From positions 265,285 through 329,284 of the forward strand of contig JACKJB010000003.1 of the NCBI GenBank assembly GCA_020638155.1: a stretch of DNA of 64,000 bases. Direction: 5' to 3'. The translations under genes were made by a program, and so were the position numbers. This document shows positions 25,830-33,497 of the stretch, one piece after another. The stretch comes from Rhodospirillales bacterium. GTDB lineage: Bacteria > Pseudomonadota > Alphaproteobacteria > Micavibrionales > Micavibrionaceae. The notes below the pieces were generated by a model. It was not told where the DNA came from and made no database searches. It was given only the letters and a program-made list of their open reading frames with translations. How positions within the stretch are numbered: the first letter of the stretch is position 1; every line of letters begins with the position of its first letter.

Positions 25830-26222
25830 TTACTGCAGCCGCGGCGCAGACGGCTGTCCACGGTCTTTGCTATCCAGTTCAAGCAGGCGGTTTTCGACGA
25901 TTTCTTTGACGTCTTTATCCACGCTGTGTTTACGGCGCAGGTGGTTGCCGTAGATATTGCCTGCAATACCTGCAATCATGATCACGACACCTATCGTTGA
26001 CAGTCCCGTGTGCTGTGTCGCCGAACCGGCAAAAAGCCCACCCCAGCCGATAAGAGCAGCAACAAGGCTCTGGCTGGCCGCTTTACGCCATTTTTCAGAC
26101 TCTGCCGCGCGGGCGAACAGGTCGGATAGCTGTTTTGTTTCAATATTGGCGGCGCGGATGACTTCCGGGCGGGTATCGGTCAACCCGGCGACGCTGTTTT
26201 CAAGATATTGTTTTTGCATCAT
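25830..26222 (-). CDS. Two-helix membrane protein, paralogue of the next gene's C-terminal half
   Basis: A 130-residue protein with an amphipathic N-terminal helix (IETKQLSDLFARAAESEKWRK), a membrane hairpin (QSLVAALIGWGGLFAGSA and TIGVVIMIAGIAGNIYG), then a charged helix ending NRLLELDSKDRGQPSAP. The ending closely mirrors that of the 244-residue neighbour downstream. No family recognised. It is divergently transcribed from the histidine kinase, with 77 bp between the starts. Confidence 0.7.
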   Translation of the reverse strand: MMQKQYLENSVAGLTDTRPEVIRAANIETKQLSDLFARAAESEKWRKAASQSLVAALIGWGGLFAGSATQHTGLSTIGVVIMIAGIAGNIYGNHLRRKHSVDKDVKEIVENRLLELDSKDRGQPSAPRLQ

Positions 26223-26299
26223 TTTGTCCCTATTTCATTAACTTTTTCATGATAGACTTTTTGAAAATATCGACTGCGGCTTTGGTAACATAAAACGCT

Positions 26300-28618
26300 A
26301 TGAAAAACAAAGAATTTTATGACAACATACCGATCGGCATCTGCGTTGTGCGCCGCGACCGCCAACGCATGGAGATCCTGTACGCCAATCATGCCTTAAC
26401 CCATATGATGAAGCGTCCAGCCCTGTGGCAGGGCAAGAGCGCGATGGTCAGCCCGCAGGACATTATCGGCCAGGTCCTTGAAGAAGCCTGGCCCAGCAAG
26501 GACATGGAAGAACTGGTGCGCAAGCTGAAAAGCCCGGTGCCGCCGAAAGATTACACCTTGCCGGTCTATGATGACGATAACGCAGGTAAACGCTGGGCCA
26601 GGCTGGCGATCCAGGAGACCGAATTCGAGGATGAAGACGATGTCATCATCCTGTGGGCGACCGATATTTCCGCCAGCAAGGAAGCCGAAGCCGAGCTAAA
26701 GCAGGCGGTCGAGGAAGCCGATGCCGCCGCCGAAGTCAAAGCCAATTTCCTTGCGACCATGAGCCATGAAATCCGTACGCCGATGCAATCCGTCTATGGG
26801 CTTTTGGAACTGATCGGGGAAGAAAAGCCGCCGCCTGCGATCCAGAGCATGGTCAAGACGGCACAGACTTCAGCCAGCGGGCTATTGGAAATTCTCGATG
26901 ATATTCTCGATTTTGCCAAAATGGACGCCAACGCGATGGAGCTGGATACGTTCGAGGTTCCGGTGCGTACGCTGGTCTACGGGATCAACGAGGCGATGGC
27001 GGTCAAGGTCCACGGCAAACATGTCGAGCTTAAGGATGATATCGCCAAGGACGTGCCGTTCGTGGTGATCGGCGATCCGAAGCGGCTGCGGCAGATCATT
27101 ATGAACCTGACCGGCAATGCGCTGAAATTCACCGAGAGCGGGTCTGTCACCATCCGCGTTACCACGGGAATACAGCACATCGCGCCGCCGCAAGGGCGCG
27201 TTGGGCTGCGGTTCGAGATTATTGACACCGGGATCGGGATGGATGAGCAGGCCCAAAAACGGTTATTCCAGCCCTTTAGCCAGGCCGACAGTTCGACCTC
27301 GCGCAAATATGGCGGCACCGGGCTGGGGCTGTCTATCTGCAAAGCTCTGGTTGAATTAATGGGCGGGCAGATCGGGGTTACCAGTATCACCGGGGAAGGC
27401 TCGACCTTCTGGTTTGAAATCCCGACCGAAGAAGTCGGCACCGAAACCACGACCGTCAATTTGCCCAAGCTCGACGGGCTGACGGTCCTGTCGGTCGAAG
27501 ACCATCCGCAGGGCGCAAAAGAGATTGTCCGTTCGCTGGAATCCATGGGCGCTACCGTAGAGAGCTGCCCGACCTACCAGGAGGGGCTCAAGCTGGTTAA
27601 AAGGCGGCCGTTTGATGTCGGTATTATCGATCAGGGACTGCCCGACGGGCTGGGGCTGGATCTGATCCGTGAAATTATGGAGATCAGGCCGTTTATGGGG
27701 CTCATCATGTATACGGTGCGCGATGATATCGGCCTGCAACACAGCCTGAATGCGCTCGGGGTTAAATACCTGACCAAGCCTGCATCGCGTGTGGGCTTAG
27801 GGGAAGCGGTCAAAGATGCCGCCAGCAAGATCGCCAGGATCAATATTGCCGGCCCCAAACGGCTGCTGATTGCCGAAGATACCGAAAGCGTGCGCGATGT
27901 GCTGCGCCGTCAGCTCGATAAGCTCGGCGTTGAGGCTGACTTTGTCGAAAACGGAAAACAAGCGCTGGAGGCGCTGGAAAGCGGACAATACGGCATATTG
28001 TTCACCGACCTGCATATGCCGGAAATGGACGGGTACGATGTCATTACCGCGATCAGGGCGCAGGAAAAGCACTTCCCGGTCGTGGTCCTGACGGCGGACG
28101 TGCAGATGGCGCAGCGGCAGACTTACCTGTCGCACGGCTTTGATGAATGTCTTTTAAAGCCGGTATCCCTGGGACAGTTCCGGCGGCTTCTGATCCGCTG
28201 GGGGCTGCTGGAAGACGGGGAAGCGTGGGAACAGGAAAGCGCAGCAGAACCGACATCCCGCAGCGGCGCGGAGGACGGCCTGCCTCCGGCGATTGACCTG
28301 GAGGCGATGAAAGCGCAGATGGGCGCCGTGGATGACGGCACGATTGAGATGATGCATATGTTTGTCGATATGACGGCGCCGCTGATCGATAAAATCAAAA
28401 ATGCCATGGCGCATGATGATTTTTATGAGCTTAAAGAAGGTGCGCATAGTTTGAAGGGCGGGGCCCGCTCTGCCTGCTGTAACGTGCTCGGCGATATCGC
28501 CGCCCGGCTACAGGATGATGCCGAAGAGCAAAAAGACGGCTGTGATGCGCTAGTAAAACAGATCGAACAGGAGTTCGAACGGGTGCGGCAGGCGGTTACA
28601 ATGCTGAAAGCCGCTTAA
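26300..28618 (+). CDS. Hybrid sensor histidine kinase (PAS-HK-REC-REC-Hpt)
   Basis: A complete phosphorelay protein of 772 residues with no membrane helix, so it senses cytosolic signals. Order: an N-terminal PAS-like region (about 1-125), the phosphoacceptor helix FLATMSHEIRTPM with His156, an ATPase domain (MNLTGNALKF, DTGIGMDEQAQKRLFQPFSQ, GGTGLGLSI), a first receiver (about 393-515, Asp444 in IIDQGLPDG), a second receiver (about 520-640, Asp570 in FTDLHMPEMDG) and a C-terminal Hpt domain with AHSLKGGARS (His716). The Hpt should pass phosphate on to a separate regulator; none is adjacent. It is divergent from the small membrane-protein pair. Confidence 0.95.
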   Translation: MKNKEFYDNIPIGICVVRRDRQRMEILYANHALTHMMKRPALWQGKSAMVSPQDIIGQVLEEAWPSKDMEELVRKLKSPVPPKDYTLPVYDDDNAGKRWARLAIQETEFEDEDDVIILWATDISASKEAEAELKQAVEEADAAAEVKANFLATMSHEIRTPMQSVYGLLELIGEEKPPPAIQSMVKTAQTSASGLLEILDDILDFAKMDANAMELDTFEVPVRTLVYGINEAMAVKVHGKHVELKDDIAKDVPFVVIGDPKRLRQIIMNLTGNALKFTESGSVTIRVTTGIQHIAPPQGRVGLRFEIIDTGIGMDEQAQKRLFQPFSQADSSTSRKYGGTGLGLSICKALVELMGGQIGVTSITGEGSTFWFEIPTEEVGTETTTVNLPKLDGLTVLSVEDHPQGAKEIVRSLESMGATVESCPTYQEGLKLVKRRPFDVGIIDQGLPDGLGLDLIREIMEIRPFMGLIMYTVRDDIGLQHSLNALGVKYLTKPASRVGLGEAVKDAASKIARINIAGPKRLLIAEDTESVRDVLRRQLDKLGVEADFVENGKQALEALESGQYGILFTDLHMPEMDGYDVITAIRAQEKHFPVVVLTADVQMAQRQTYLSHGFDECLLKPVSLGQFRRLLIRWGLLEDGEAWEQESAAEPTSRSGAEDGLPPAIDLEAMKAQMGAVDDGTIEMMHMFVDMTAPLIDKIKNAMAHDDFYELKEGAHSLKGGARSACCNVLGDIAARLQDDAEEQKDGCDALVKQIEQEFERVRQAVTMLKAA

Positions 28619-28656
28619 TGGGCTAATATTTATCAGGAAAATCAATAATTAAACCT

Positions 28657-28766
28657 GTCATTTCGAAGCGAAGCTGAGAAATCTCCAGATTACCGGGAGA
28701 CCCCTCACATACGTCCTGCCTTCGCCGAAGCGTAGCTCCGGCTACGCGCAGGCAGGTCGGGATGAC
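28657..28766. repeat. Palindromic repeat, GTCATTTCGA type, interrupted by a nested palindrome
   Basis: The outer element opens GTCATTTCGAAGCGAAGC and closes TCGGGATGAC like the copies at 7627 and 16435, but 42 bp are inserted within its CACATxCGTTCGGG segment (28715-28756). It fills the gap between the convergent kinase and pilin-like genes. Confidence 0.85.
28715..28756. repeat. Nested 42-bp palindrome
   Basis: Opens CCTGCCTTCGCCGAAGCG and closes GGCTACGCGCAGGCAGG; near-perfect dyad with ends CCTGCC / GGCAGG. Removing it restores an uninterrupted outer repeat, so it entered after the outer copy. Confidence 0.85.
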
Positions 28767-28785
28767 GCAAAAGAACACCACTTAT

Positions 28786-29673
28786 TTAAGGAACATCGCA
28801 GCCAGCAGCGGTTTCATCGGCATCCGGGCTTGGGAAGTGCGCGGCTTCGTTATCGGCTTCCCCGTCTTCGACGGCACCGGCGCCGCGGGTGGTATCGGCG
28901 ATCATCCAGACCCGGAAACATTTGGCCCCGTTTGCGCAGGTTACCGTTCCGGCTTCATCAAGCGCTTCGGCCCCGCCGGTCGCATCAATCGTATCGACTT
29001 CACAGGTGGCATAGTCCGCATTCAGCTTTTCCATCACCGTATCGATATAAGCATCGCTATTCGTCGTTTCGGTCCAGAAAAACACCCCGTCCCGGCCGTT
29101 ATACCATTGCCAGTCACCGAACAAAGGCGGCGGCGGCGGCATGAATTTCCCGGAGGTCCCGCCAAAAATCGGCGCATGGTCGGGATTATCACCCGGATCG
29201 CTCGGACAGCGCAGGTTTTTGACCTTAATGTCCGTTGCCACAGGCGCAGCCAGGTGACCGGAGTTCGGGGCGAGCGGATACAGGCGGTTTGCCCCGGGGT
29301 CCGTTCCGGTGACCGTGTTATCGACTGTGGCGTCGCCTGCGACCTGTGCGTTCCCGAAAGAACTGCGCAATACGCATTCCTGTACGGCGGCACGGATAAA
29401 ATCAACCTGGGATTTGATTTCAGAAACGGCACGGAAAGTGTTCTGGCTGGCGGTCTGGTTACTGGACGGGTTCATAAACGCCACCGTCAGCGCCGCCAGC
29501 AAAGCAATCGCGATCAGGATATAGACAAGGGCGGAGCCAGCTTCGTTACTGACAATATCGTCATTGCGAGCGCAGCGAAGCAATCCATGCGGACCTGGCT
29601 TATTGCGTATGGATTGCCGTCCCCGTTCAAGCCGGGGACAGGCTTTCTCGCAATGACGGTTTATTTTTTTCAT
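28786..29673 (-). CDS. Type IV pilin-like protein with repeat-encoded leader insertion
   Basis: A 295-residue protein with a prepilin-like N-terminus: EAG followed by SALVYILIAIALLAALTV (helix from residue 47), then a secreted domain with five cysteines and a Pro run. Processing after Gly46 by the prepilin peptidase at 39177 is likely. The start ATG 29673 has AAAGGA 6 bases upstream. Residues 6-38 (RHCEKACPRLERG...LLRCARND) are not pilin-like: they are the translation of a palindromic repeat inserted in frame. Without it the leader would be about 13 residues. It is the last gene of the pilus locus; the other pilin-like gene lies 87 bp upstream. Confidence 0.8.
   Translation of the reverse strand: MKKINRHCEKACPRLERGRQSIRNKPGPHGLLRCARNDDIVSNEAGSALVYILIAIALLAALTVAFMNPSSNQTASQNTFRAVSEIKSQVDFIRAAVQECVLRSSFGNAQVAGDATVDNTVTGTDPGANRLYPLAPNSGHLAAPVATDIKVKNLRCPSDPGDNPDHAPIFGGTSGKFMPPPPPLFGDWQWYNGRDGVFFWTETTNSDAYIDTVMEKLNADYATCEVDTIDATGGAEALDEAGTVTCANGAKCFRVWMIADTTRGAGAVEDGEADNEAAHFPSPDADETAAGCDVP
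29559..29659. repeat. Palindromic repeat, GTCATTGCGAG type, inside a coding sequence
   Basis: Opens CGTCATTGCGAGCGCAGCG and closes TTCTCGCAATGACG, with internal GCAATCC / GGATTGC arms and a secondary hairpin GTCCCCG TTCAAGC CGGGGAC. It is translated as residues 6-38 of the pilin-like protein; the same type lies at 63891. Confidence 0.9.
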
Positions 29674-29760
29674 GGTTTATCCTTTAAAAAGAACATGGCC
29701 TTCGCACAGAGGGGAAGGCCATGTCACATAATCAAGCAAAAACGAAATGGCCCGTGCCTC

Positions 29761-30513
29761 TTACCGTTCGATCAGCACGTGGTAATAAACATAGCGCCCG
29801 GCAGGCTGCTGGAAACACCCGAACGGTTGTCCGTCCAATTCGGCAGCATCAACACCGATTGATCCACCGCCAGCAGCCAGAGAGGTATCTGTTGCGCCAT
29901 TAGGGTTAATCATGTTTGAGGCATTAGTAAAGAGGACATCCGTCTCTGTAGGAATACCTGTAATTCCCAGTTCCTCGTTTATACTTTGACAAACGCTCAG
30001 CGTGATATCCGGCAGAAATGCAATAAGATCGACCGTCCCAGTGGCAACACCAGCACCTGCCGTTGTTGTGCCAACTAGCTCAATTTCATTATCACCGTTA
30101 AAGACCCAAGTTGTAGGGGCCGCAACCAAATCATTTGATGGGTTAACATAGGTCGCGCCGCCGCCCGTAGGATGAAACACACAACGTGGATATTCAAGAG
30201 AGCCTGTGGGATATTCTGTACAACCCGCAAATTCACCAGCCGAGTTAAATTCCAGCGTATCGACATTCTGGCCGCCGATAATCATCCGCACCAGCGACGT
30301 CCGGATCCCGGCAGGATACTGCGTCAACTGCGCACTGCTGATCTTGCTGGTTTCGCGCCCGGCATCGCCGCCGCCTGAGCGTGTTGACTGCGTCACCGCG
30401 TAAGACAGCGCGGCAAACAGCGCCACGGCAATCAGGATCAGGAAGAGAACGTTCCCGCTTTCTTCTTTCCAGATCGACGGTCTGGCCGATTTTTCCGGTT
30501 TTAAACTTGTCAT
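29761..30513 (-). CDS. Type IVb pilin-like protein
   Basis: A 250-residue protein with a 20-residue charged leader ending KEESG, then NVLFLILIAVALFAALSYAV and a secreted C-terminal domain. The cut after Gly20 is expected for a class IV prepilin peptidase. The helix is clearly related to that of the neighbouring pilin-like protein (SALVYILIAIALLAALTVAF). The Glu at +5 seen in most type IVa pilins is absent in both. I start at ATG 30513 with GGAG 7 bases upstream; an ATG at 30543 would add ten residues. Four cysteines in the secreted part may pair. It is the likely major pilin or pseudopilin of this locus. Confidence 0.8.
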   Translation of the reverse strand: MTSLKPEKSARPSIWKEESGNVLFLILIAVALFAALSYAVTQSTRSGGGDAGRETSKISSAQLTQYPAGIRTSLVRMIIGGQNVDTLEFNSAGEFAGCTEYPTGSLEYPRCVFHPTGGGATYVNPSNDLVAAPTTWVFNGDNEIELVGTTTAGAGVATGTVDLIAFLPDITLSVCQSINEELGITGIPTETDVLFTNASNMINPNGATDTSLAAGGGSIGVDAAELDGQPFGCFQQPAGRYVYYHVLIER

Positions 30514-30577
30514 TTTTCCACTCCGTTTTTGCTTTAGTATCATCCCACTTTACCCATTAATTTCTAAAGTTAAATCA

Positions 30578-31111
30578 TTATCCGGTCGGTTTATCCACGG
30601 AAACTTTGTTGATTTTCAGCAAAACGCCAAGGCCGTTGCCCTGGCATTCCCGTCCGACGCACATTTTATCAACCGACACCCGCCAGCCGGCCCCCCCGTT
30701 CTGCACATGGCCGATCGCTTCGCGAAACGCACCGAACGAAGATGTCGTTTTGGCCATGATCTGGATACTCGGCCCGGTCTGTTTGATATCAAGATTGGGA
30801 TAGGTCGCGATCAATCCTTTGGCAAAGTTTGCAACCTCCGCCTGCGGCACCGGGATATCCCGCAAGGCCGGCACCAGCGGTTTTAGCGCCTGGGTTTCTT
30901 TCAACTGGGCACGCAGCTCGGTCATGTTCTGGACCTGGATGAAGGTATACAGCCCCAGCGCCCCGGCAGCCATCCAGGCAATTCCGGCAGCAATCAGCGC
31001 TGTCTGCCCAGCGGTTTGCGGCAGTTTTTCAAGAAAATCGTTCAGGTCGTTCGCCGCATTCGGATTCATATATTTTTGCAGCGAACGCCAGTCAAAAGAC
31101 TTCAGATCCAA
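30578..31111 (-). CDS. Bitopic pilus assembly protein, PilO/GspM-like
   Basis: A 177-residue protein with a cytoplasmic N-terminus, one membrane helix (TALIAAGIAWMAAGALGLYTFI, about 39-60), a coiled coil (MTELRAQLKETQALKPL) and a small periplasmic ferredoxin-like-sized domain with one Cys pair (KMCVGRECQG). This topology fits the inner-membrane alignment proteins of pili and type II systems, but sequence similarity is not strong enough to name one. The start is TTG 31111 with GGAGGT five bases upstream. A 141-bp AT-rich gap separates it from the gene before, so it may have its own promoter. Confidence 0.65.
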   Translation of the reverse strand: MDLKSFDWRSLQKYMNPNAANDLNDFLEKLPQTAGQTALIAAGIAWMAAGALGLYTFIQVQNMTELRAQLKETQALKPLVPALRDIPVPQAEVANFAKGLIATYPNLDIKQTGPSIQIMAKTTSSFGAFREAIGHVQNGGAGWRVSVDKMCVGRECQGNGLGVLLKINKVSVDKPTG

Positions 31112-31252
31112 ACTTTACCTCCAAGTAAGACCAATCCGGGATGATTTTCTGCCCCGCAGATGTAAACGCACCCCAAAACCCTATCAAAACCCCTATATAT
31201 CAAAGTATTACATATTTTATTAACAATTTCGTTAACGACTTAATTTTCTATG

Positions 31253-32236
31253 CTATCGTGTGCCGCGAATTCTGACCCTGCCGTCCGGCTCAAGACCCGG
31301 CAAAATCTGGCAACTTCCCAAGGGCGTTCCCGAACAATTGCTAAACGATTGCGGCACCAGGGCTTCCCATGTCGTCTTGCCTTTGCCGATTTCATATTTC
31401 ACCAGCGTTCCGTCGATCTGCGCCAGGTAATCGAGCAGTTCCTGTATGCGCACCATATGCTTGATCGTATCGCTTTGCAGCGCGTTCAAAGCGTTCATCA
31501 TCAGGTCGGTCGAGACCTTATCGGTTTCCATCCGGACCCGCGCCAGATCCCGTTCAACAAAGTTTGTAATGATATTCTGAACAATCAGGATAACGACGGC
31601 CACAGCACAAATTACCAGCCCGACATAGAGCAACGCCATTGACGTCGCCCGCGAAAGCTTCTCCGTCCGCAGCTGGCGGTTGTGCCAAGGGACAACCTGC
31701 GCCGCCTCCGCATTGATCGTCACAAAATTGGCATCCATGCTCTGGATTCGCGGCAACAGGGTTCGGGCGGCACCAAGAAAGACCTGCATCCGGCCTGTTT
31801 CAGGGTCCCAGCGCAAGGCCGAAGCGACCCCTTCCTGTTCGTACAGATAGACCGTTTCCCGGTCCCAATATTCGCTGTTTCCCGGCAAGGCCGCCGCCAG
31901 AGGGCACCAACTGTCCGGGTTTGACGCCATTACCGATGACGGGCATGCCAGATACCAGATCCGGCCATCTTCGATCGTATAGGCGTAATGGACGCGCTCG
32001 GTCCCGGTCGCCTGGGACGCCGCGTTCCAGACGGCCTCCTCTTCCGTCCCCGGTACGTGCGGAATAGAGCCGCCTACAAGTTCATAAGGCAGATACGGTG
32101 AAAGTTTACGGGCAAAAGTCTTTGCTTCACCGGCAATATAATCCGCCATCCCCGGTTTCGGACCGGACACGGCTTTAGCGCCGCCTTCCGCGCCGCCTTT
32201 TTTAACCAGATCTTTGTCCTTGGATATAAGGGCCAA
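31253..32236 (-). CDS. Bitopic inner-membrane pilus assembly protein, PilO2-like
   Basis: A 327-residue protein with about 200 cytoplasmic residues (containing VHYAYTIEDGRIWYLACPSS), one membrane helix (ALLYVGLVICAVAVVILIVQNII, about 208-230), a coiled coil and a periplasmic end with two cysteines. The arrangement matches the PilO2/BfpC/TcpD class of type IVb systems, which couples the cytoplasmic ATPase to the periplasmic parts. It follows the GspF gene by 2 bp and starts at TTG 32236 with AAGGAG ten bases upstream. The assignment rests on topology and operon position. Confidence 0.65.
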   Translation of the reverse strand: MALISKDKDLVKKGGAEGGAKAVSGPKPGMADYIAGEAKTFARKLSPYLPYELVGGSIPHVPGTEEEAVWNAASQATGTERVHYAYTIEDGRIWYLACPSSVMASNPDSWCPLAAALPGNSEYWDRETVYLYEQEGVASALRWDPETGRMQVFLGAARTLLPRIQSMDANFVTINAEAAQVVPWHNRQLRTEKLSRATSMALLYVGLVICAVAVVILIVQNIITNFVERDLARVRMETDKVSTDLMMNALNALQSDTIKHMVRIQELLDYLAQIDGTLVKYEIGKGKTTWEALVPQSFSNCSGTPLGSCQILPGLEPDGRVRIRGTR

Positions 32237-32238
32237 GA

Positions 32239-33459
32239 CTATATTGCTCCTTGCATCAGACCACCCATCATACTGTCAAGGCTCATATTCATGACTGTCA
32301 GGGCGTAAATAGCACTACCGAACGCAATCGCCAGGAACACCCCAGTCAAACCGAAAGCGATCCAGACAATCAACGCATGTTTTGTTTTTGCCGACGCAGA
32401 ACGCATTTCGGCAACAGACTCTAACACTGTAGCAACTTGTGCGAGATCAGACAAGCTTGCGAGTTCAAGGCGTTCACTGCGATTCAGCGGTTTACGGTCA
32501 AGCGCCGCCCCCAGCAGCACCCCGCGCTCCAGCTCTTTACTCGCGCCGCGCCAGTAATCGGCGACTTCCGGCACAGTCGTCGCTTCGGAAGACTGGGCCA
32601 GCGCATCGTTAATCGGCACAAGGCCCCGCAGCATCCGGGCCGCAGCCATCATCGAATCGGCAAAACCAAGATCCCGCAGATAAGCGCCGATCAGCGGGAT
32701 TTTCCGGACAATCCGCGCTGTCGGCCAGTCCGTTTTCCCGCGATTGATCCAGAACGAGAATACCGTCCAGACCAGAAATACACCCGATGCCGTAGCGATC
32801 CCGATCAGCACGTCCCATGTCAGCTCAAGGTTATCGACGATGCGCAGATAATTTTCAAGCTCCGCCGGGTCTGACGGCGCATTGCCGCGGAACCAGTTCA
32901 GAACCATGCCTTTCCCCCAGAACAGGGACTGCACGATCATCAACACGTCAATCCCCAGCCAGGACATCGTTCCAGCGATGGCCCGCGTATTCTTGCGTTT
33001 CTGGGTGATGGAATGGATCGCATGCGGAATCCCTTCCTGCAACTTATTCGCTTTTTCGCTGGCCGCAAGAATGGCGATTGTCCCGTGATCGAAAATCCGC
33101 AGGGCCCGCAACGCGTCAATCGCGCCAAGCCCCCGGGCCAGCGCTTCCCGCGCCGGGGCCAGGATATTTTGCCGCATCGGGTTGGTTTCAGCCTGGATAA
33201 TCCGCCACAGCGCCACCCCCGGTGATGTCGAGGTTGACCGGAACTGGATCCCGCGCAACAGCTGGACCTGCCACCAGGTCGAGCGGGCAAGGAGCCGTTC
33301 CAGCGGCGAGCGCTCGTGCGGCCGGATCATCAGCGGATAACCGCCGTTTTTGGCGATAGCGTTGCGCACATCGTCAGCGGACGGCATGTAGAAGGATTCC
33401 GTAACCTTTTTCGGCCCGGAAGGTGTATCGTAAGCCACTTCTGCAACCCATTGCTGCAT
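32239..33459 (-). CDS. Type II/IV secretion inner-membrane platform protein (GspF/PilC/PilR family)
   Basis: A 406-residue integral membrane protein that should form the platform on which the ATPase acts. Two GspF-type domains are visible: an N-terminal one containing GLGAIDALRALRIFDHGTIAILAASEKANKL (in part), and a second with RMLRGLVPINDALAQSSEATTVPEVADYW, separated by two hydrophobic helices, with a third at the C-terminus (IVWIAFGLTGVFLAIAFGSA). The sequence is more like the PilR proteins of type IVb thin pili than like PilC. It lies between the ATPase and PilO2-like genes in one operon. Confidence 0.88.
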   Translation of the reverse strand: MQQWVAEVAYDTPSGPKKVTESFYMPSADDVRNAIAKNGGYPLMIRPHERSPLERLLARSTWWQVQLLRGIQFRSTSTSPGVALWRIIQAETNPMRQNILAPAREALARGLGAIDALRALRIFDHGTIAILAASEKANKLQEGIPHAIHSITQKRKNTRAIAGTMSWLGIDVLMIVQSLFWGKGMVLNWFRGNAPSDPAELENYLRIVDNLELTWDVLIGIATASGVFLVWTVFSFWINRGKTDWPTARIVRKIPLIGAYLRDLGFADSMMAAARMLRGLVPINDALAQSSEATTVPEVADYWRGASKELERGVLLGAALDRKPLNRSERLELASLSDLAQVATVLESVAEMRSASAKTKHALIVWIAFGLTGVFLAIAFGSAIYALTVMNMSLDSMMGGLMQGAI

Positions 33460-33497
33460 TTACGAGATTCCCTTTGTATCCCCTTCTATTATATAGC

